Assembly: GCA_019638615.1 (NCBI GenBank)
Contig: JAHBTL010000005.1
Span: 203,515 to 267,514 of the forward strand
DNA length: 64,000 bases
Source of the DNA: Chitinophagaceae bacterium
GTDB lineage: Bacteria > Bacteroidota > Bacteroidia > Chitinophagales > Chitinophagaceae
Direction of reading: 5' to 3'
Shown here: piece after piece, positions 61,371 to 64,000 of the stretch
Numbering within the stretch: the stretch's first letter is position 1
Layout: each line of letters opens with the position of its first letter
The notes under the pieces: model-generated
Database searches by the model: none
Seen by the model: the letters and a program-made list of their open reading frames with translations, nothing else
Told to the model about the DNA's origin: nothing
Translations under genes and position numbers: made by a program

Positions 61371-63116
61371 ATGGCATCCATCAATACAATATTGCGGGCT
61401 CCGGATCGGTGCAGAGCTATCGTTTTTCTTATCGTCCTGGTTTCCTTAATTACAAATTTAAACGCCCAGGACAAGATAAAAGGAGGCATGGAAACGCCCA
61501 GCGGCTTCCTGCCCATATATACTGATGGGCTTGCCAGTAAAAAAAACCTGACTGTACAGGCAAAGGATGCAATAGCAGTACTTCCCTTAAAAAACAACTA
61601 TGCAAACATCAATGTTTTTTTACTCAATGCTGATTTCAAAGACACTATCGGTTTTCACTATGAACAATTCGCAACATCAATGAACGCAAATAACGCATTC
61701 AAAAAAATAAGCGACAGCCTGTACGAGATCTATATTACTGATCCACGAAAACAGGTGTTGTTTGCGTATAATGTAAATGAAGTATTTGGCGTGGGTGTTA
61801 AAGGAACTATGTCCGGAGGGCTTAACTCTCCCAACCTGATGGGAGAGCGTATAGATACGCTTACGATTGTAGATGGAGAGCAACAGGAACACTACAATAT
61901 ACTTCCGTTTAACCCTTTTTTATATGGCCTGGGGCTGTTTATATGGAATAAAAAAAATAATCCCTCCCGCGACTTAGTTACATTCTCAATATTGTTTCGA
62001 TTTCCCGAACCTCAATTAATAGGGCTCAGAACAGACACTGCGATCATCAATCAAAAGTCGGCTAATCCCAGCCTGAGGTATTATGATAACGTGGAGTTTG
62101 ATAAAAAGCAAACTCATCCCAGCCTCTGGGACTATAAGGCGATCAAGCTTGATCTAAAAAATATCCAACACGTTTTTAAAAAAACAGAAAACTCTATTTT
62201 CTTTGTCTTTGAGCATTTTGGTGATTTATACCGGTATGATTATTTTGACAACCTGCAATATAAACTGGACGATCAAAAAGACTGGATATTAACGCCGCTT
62301 GCATTCAATCCTTCTATACTATTAGAAAATGTTGCCCCGGGAAAGCATCAATTGCAGGTCAGGTATCCCGTGGAAGGAGCACCTGTATTTCTATATGATT
62401 TTGAAGTATTACGCGATTGGAAAGATTCGCCGATCTGGCCAATACTGGCGAGCATATTGCTCACAACACTTGTGCTCTATTTATTCTTCAGAACCAGGGT
62501 AAAACAAGCGGAAGAAAGGGCTAAGAAAAACAGGCTGGAACTGCAGGCTATCCAGTCACAGCTAAACCCCCATTTCATGTTCAATGCGTTGGGTTCCATA
62601 CAACACCTCGTACATAACGATAAGCAAAGCGCCGATCTGTATCTTACCGAGTTCAGCAACCTGTTGCGCCGCTCCCTGTATAATAATGAAAAGGAAATGG
62701 TGCCGCTCTCTGTTGAATTACAAACGCTGAACAGTTATATCAGGCTGGAAAAGCTTCGTTTCCGGTTCAGCTATGAGCAACAGTTAGATGAGCGTATAGA
62801 GCCTGATAATATCAGTATACCGGCGCTGTTAATTCAGCCGTTGATTGAAAACGCCATCAAACATGGCATTGCGCCTTTGCAACAAAAAGGGCTTTTACAG
62901 ATGCATATATACCGGCAGGAAAAAGACCTGGCGATTGAAATAACAGATAACGGCAAAGGGTTTAGTGAAGATAAAACCGATACAGGATTAGGCCTGAAGC
63001 TGGTTAAAGAGAGAATAGAGGTGTTGAAGCGGCAGGGAATGCATATTTCATTATCGTTTAAAGACAATCGTGCGAATAAAACAACAGCCAGGGTTGTTTT
63101 TAAAGACTGGCTTTAA
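61371..63116 (+). CDS. LytS-type sensor histidine kinase with large N-terminal sensor region
   Basis: The protein has 581 residues from ATG 61371; GTG 61359 is possible. A signal-like hydrophobic segment lies near 16-32. A periplasmic beta-rich sensor region of about 320 residues follows, then one helix near 355-373. The cytosolic kinase has the His_kinase motif QLNPHFMFNAL with phospho-His near 401, and the ATPase motifs PLIENAIKHG and DNGKGF. This is the LytS/YehU class. It forms a pair with the LytTR regulator 26 bases downstream. The sensor region is not a type I recognise. Confidence 0.88.
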   Translation: MASINTILRAPDRCRAIVFLIVLVSLITNLNAQDKIKGGMETPSGFLPIYTDGLASKKNLTVQAKDAIAVLPLKNNYANINVFLLNADFKDTIGFHYEQFATSMNANNAFKKISDSLYEIYITDPRKQVLFAYNVNEVFGVGVKGTMSGGLNSPNLMGERIDTLTIVDGEQQEHYNILPFNPFLYGLGLFIWNKKNNPSRDLVTFSILFRFPEPQLIGLRTDTAIINQKSANPSLRYYDNVEFDKKQTHPSLWDYKAIKLDLKNIQHVFKKTENSIFFVFEHFGDLYRYDYFDNLQYKLDDQKDWILTPLAFNPSILLENVAPGKHQLQVRYPVEGAPVFLYDFEVLRDWKDSPIWPILASILLTTLVLYLFFRTRVKQAEERAKKNRLELQAIQSQLNPHFMFNALGSIQHLVHNDKQSADLYLTEFSNLLRRSLYNNEKEMVPLSVELQTLNSYIRLEKLRFRFSYEQQLDERIEPDNISIPALLIQPLIENAIKHGIAPLQQKGLLQMHIYRQEKDLAIEITDNGKGFSEDKTDTGLGLKLVKERIEVLKRQGMHISLSFKDNRANKTTARVVFKDWL

Positions 63117-63142
63117 TGATACGATTTGTTTAACTTACTATT

Positions 63143-63904
63143 ATGCGTGCAATAATAATAGATGACGAGTGGAATAATATCAGTAATCTTCAAAGGATAA
63201 TCCGGGAGCATTGCCCTTCGGTAGAAATTGTAGCGACAGCTGACAATGCCGATGCGGCGAAGGTGCTTATTGCATCCCATCAGCCAGACCTGCTGTTTCT
63301 CGACATACAAATGCCGGGTAAAAATGGCTTTGAATTATTACAATCTGTTCCTCATCCCGACTTTGAAATTATTTTTGTTACTGCGTTTGACAAATACGGC
63401 ATCCAGGCTGTTCGCTTTTCCGCTCTTGATTATTTACTCAAACCCGTAGTGATCGCTGATTTAAAAACTGCCGTAGAAAGAGCTGTACATAAAGTACAGG
63501 AAAAAAGAAAAAACCAGCAATTGGAAAACTTATTGAATTTTTTACAACAGAAAAATGAAATAAATAATCATAAGATTGCACTTCCTTCTGCCAAAGAAAC
63601 CCGCTTTGTACGCCCGGCAAACATTATGTATTGCGAAGCAAAAAACAATTATACTGTTTTTTATCTTTCCGGCGGCGAAAAATTAATTATCTCGAAGCCC
63701 CTGTTTGAGTACGAAGAATTGTTATCGGATTATGGATTTGTGCGCTGTCATAATTCTTTCCTCGTCAATACATCTTTTGTAAAGAGCATTACCAAAGAAA
63801 ATAGCGGTGGAGTATTGTTGGAAAATGGAACGGAATTACCTGTTTCCAAACAAAAAAAGGAAATGGTGAAACAGGCTTTAATGGGAGAAAAGAGAAAAGG
63901 CTAA
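63143..63904 (+). CDS. LytTR family response regulator
   Basis: The protein has 253 residues. The receiver domain has DDE at 7-9, phosphoacceptor D54 in LLFLDIQMPG, and a conserved K near 104 in YLLKPV. The C-terminal LytTR DNA-binding domain covers about 150-250: ILYCEAKNNYTVFYL, then FVRCHNSFLVNTSFV and the end of the fold. It is the cognate regulator of the upstream kinase by position and class. Targets cannot be predicted. The stop is followed by spacer and the second copy of the hairpin repeat. Confidence 0.9.
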   Translation: MRAIIIDDEWNNISNLQRIIREHCPSVEIVATADNADAAKVLIASHQPDLLFLDIQMPGKNGFELLQSVPHPDFEIIFVTAFDKYGIQAVRFSALDYLLKPVVIADLKTAVERAVHKVQEKRKNQQLENLLNFLQQKNEINNHKIALPSAKETRFVRPANIMYCEAKNNYTVFYLSGGEKLIISKPLFEYEELLSDYGFVRCHNSFLVNTSFVKSITKENSGGVLLENGTELPVSKQKKEMVKQALMGEKRKG

Positions 63905-63937
63905 GAGCTGGCTCGGCTTTCTTATAAAATTAGTTTT

Positions 63938-64000
63938 GCTATGCGAAGCGTCTTCGCTTCGCATTATTAATATTATCGCCGCCTCCGGCGATCAATTGTA
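63938..64000. repeat. Hairpin-rich dispersed repeat, copy 2 (cut by window end)
   Basis: ATGCGAAGCG (63941-63950), a TCTT loop and CGCTTCGCAT (63955-63964) form a perfect 10-bp hairpin. A second hairpin pairs ATCGCCG (63975-63981) with CGGCGAT (63986-63992). The sequence aligns with 58568-58615 but for a few substitutions. Confidence 0.72.

Noticed and set aside
1-64000. CRISPR arrays, tRNA, rRNA and transposase genes
   Set aside because: No regularly spaced repeats, cloverleaf-like tRNA sequences, rRNA motifs or transposase domains were seen in the reading.

Overview
The window comes from a Bacteroidota chromosome, most likely the class Chitinophagia (Chitinophagaceae). The evidence is a type IX secretion (T9SS) regulator of the PorX type, a T9SS-sorted cargo protein, a fused lpxC-fabZ gene, a HmuY-like protein, futalosine-pathway mqnC, a LytS/LytTR pair next to a DUF4369 thioredoxin-like protein, and promoter boxes of the Bacteroidota type (TAnnTTTG, with TTTG upstream in the best cases). 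I saw no rRNA, tRNA or CRISPR array. Most of the window is ordinary core genome on both strands. Short accessory or degraded patches lie at about 6.4 kb, 8.1-8.7 kb, 42.1-43.9 kb and 58.5-60 kb.

Layout. 1-3.3 kb: end of an LpxH-like phosphoesterase, a GT-B glycosyltransferase, a lipoprotein, a small membrane protein and a HmuY-like protein. 3.3-8.1 kb: a four-helix membrane protein, a NupG-like MFS/oxidoreductase operon and, divergent to it, a MATE exporter; the gap between the two transporters holds a compact three-way-junction fold. 8.2-15.7 kb: a 33-residue membrane peptide with its own terminator, then a tetR-tolC-adaptor-RND efflux operon with a clear promoter and a perfect palindromic operator. 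15.9-24.6 kb: DUF502, zinc phospholipase-like protein, serC, DUF1015, TPR protein, acyl-CoA synthetase with an overlapping thioesterase, and an SDR protein. 24.6-32.7 kb (mostly minus): T9SS cargo, acyl-CoA dehydrogenase, HhH protein, orphan HicB, PhnP-like hydrolase, OmpA-like protein and porX. 32.8-38.1 kb: HD hydrolase, lpxD, lpxC/fabZ, lpxA and an ABC ATPase in one tight run for lipid A precursor synthesis. 38.1-48.2 kb: ald and tsaE, a copper-type P-ATPase, a gene graveyard with a Fic protein, recQ, a HerA-like ATPase and a GroES-like protein. 48.3-64 kb: orphan response regulator, mqnC, PDZ aspartyl protease, an M16 peptidase pair, an M28 peptidase, an orphan periplasmic binding protein, guaA, a truncated Uma2-type remnant, an AT-rich secreted protein, a thioredoxin-like protein and a LytS/LytTR two-component pair.

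Genes that work together: tetR, tolC, adaptor and RND permease form one efflux pump; HD, lpxD, lpxC/fabZ and lpxA form an envelope operon; the two M16 genes look like one catalytic/non-catalytic heterodimer; the acyl-CoA synthetase and thioesterase are translationally overlapped; porX probably acts on T9SS genes elsewhere, with the 24.6 kb protein as a plausible client. Start codons were moved from the longest frame where promoter boxes, signal peptides or family N-termini favoured an internal start.
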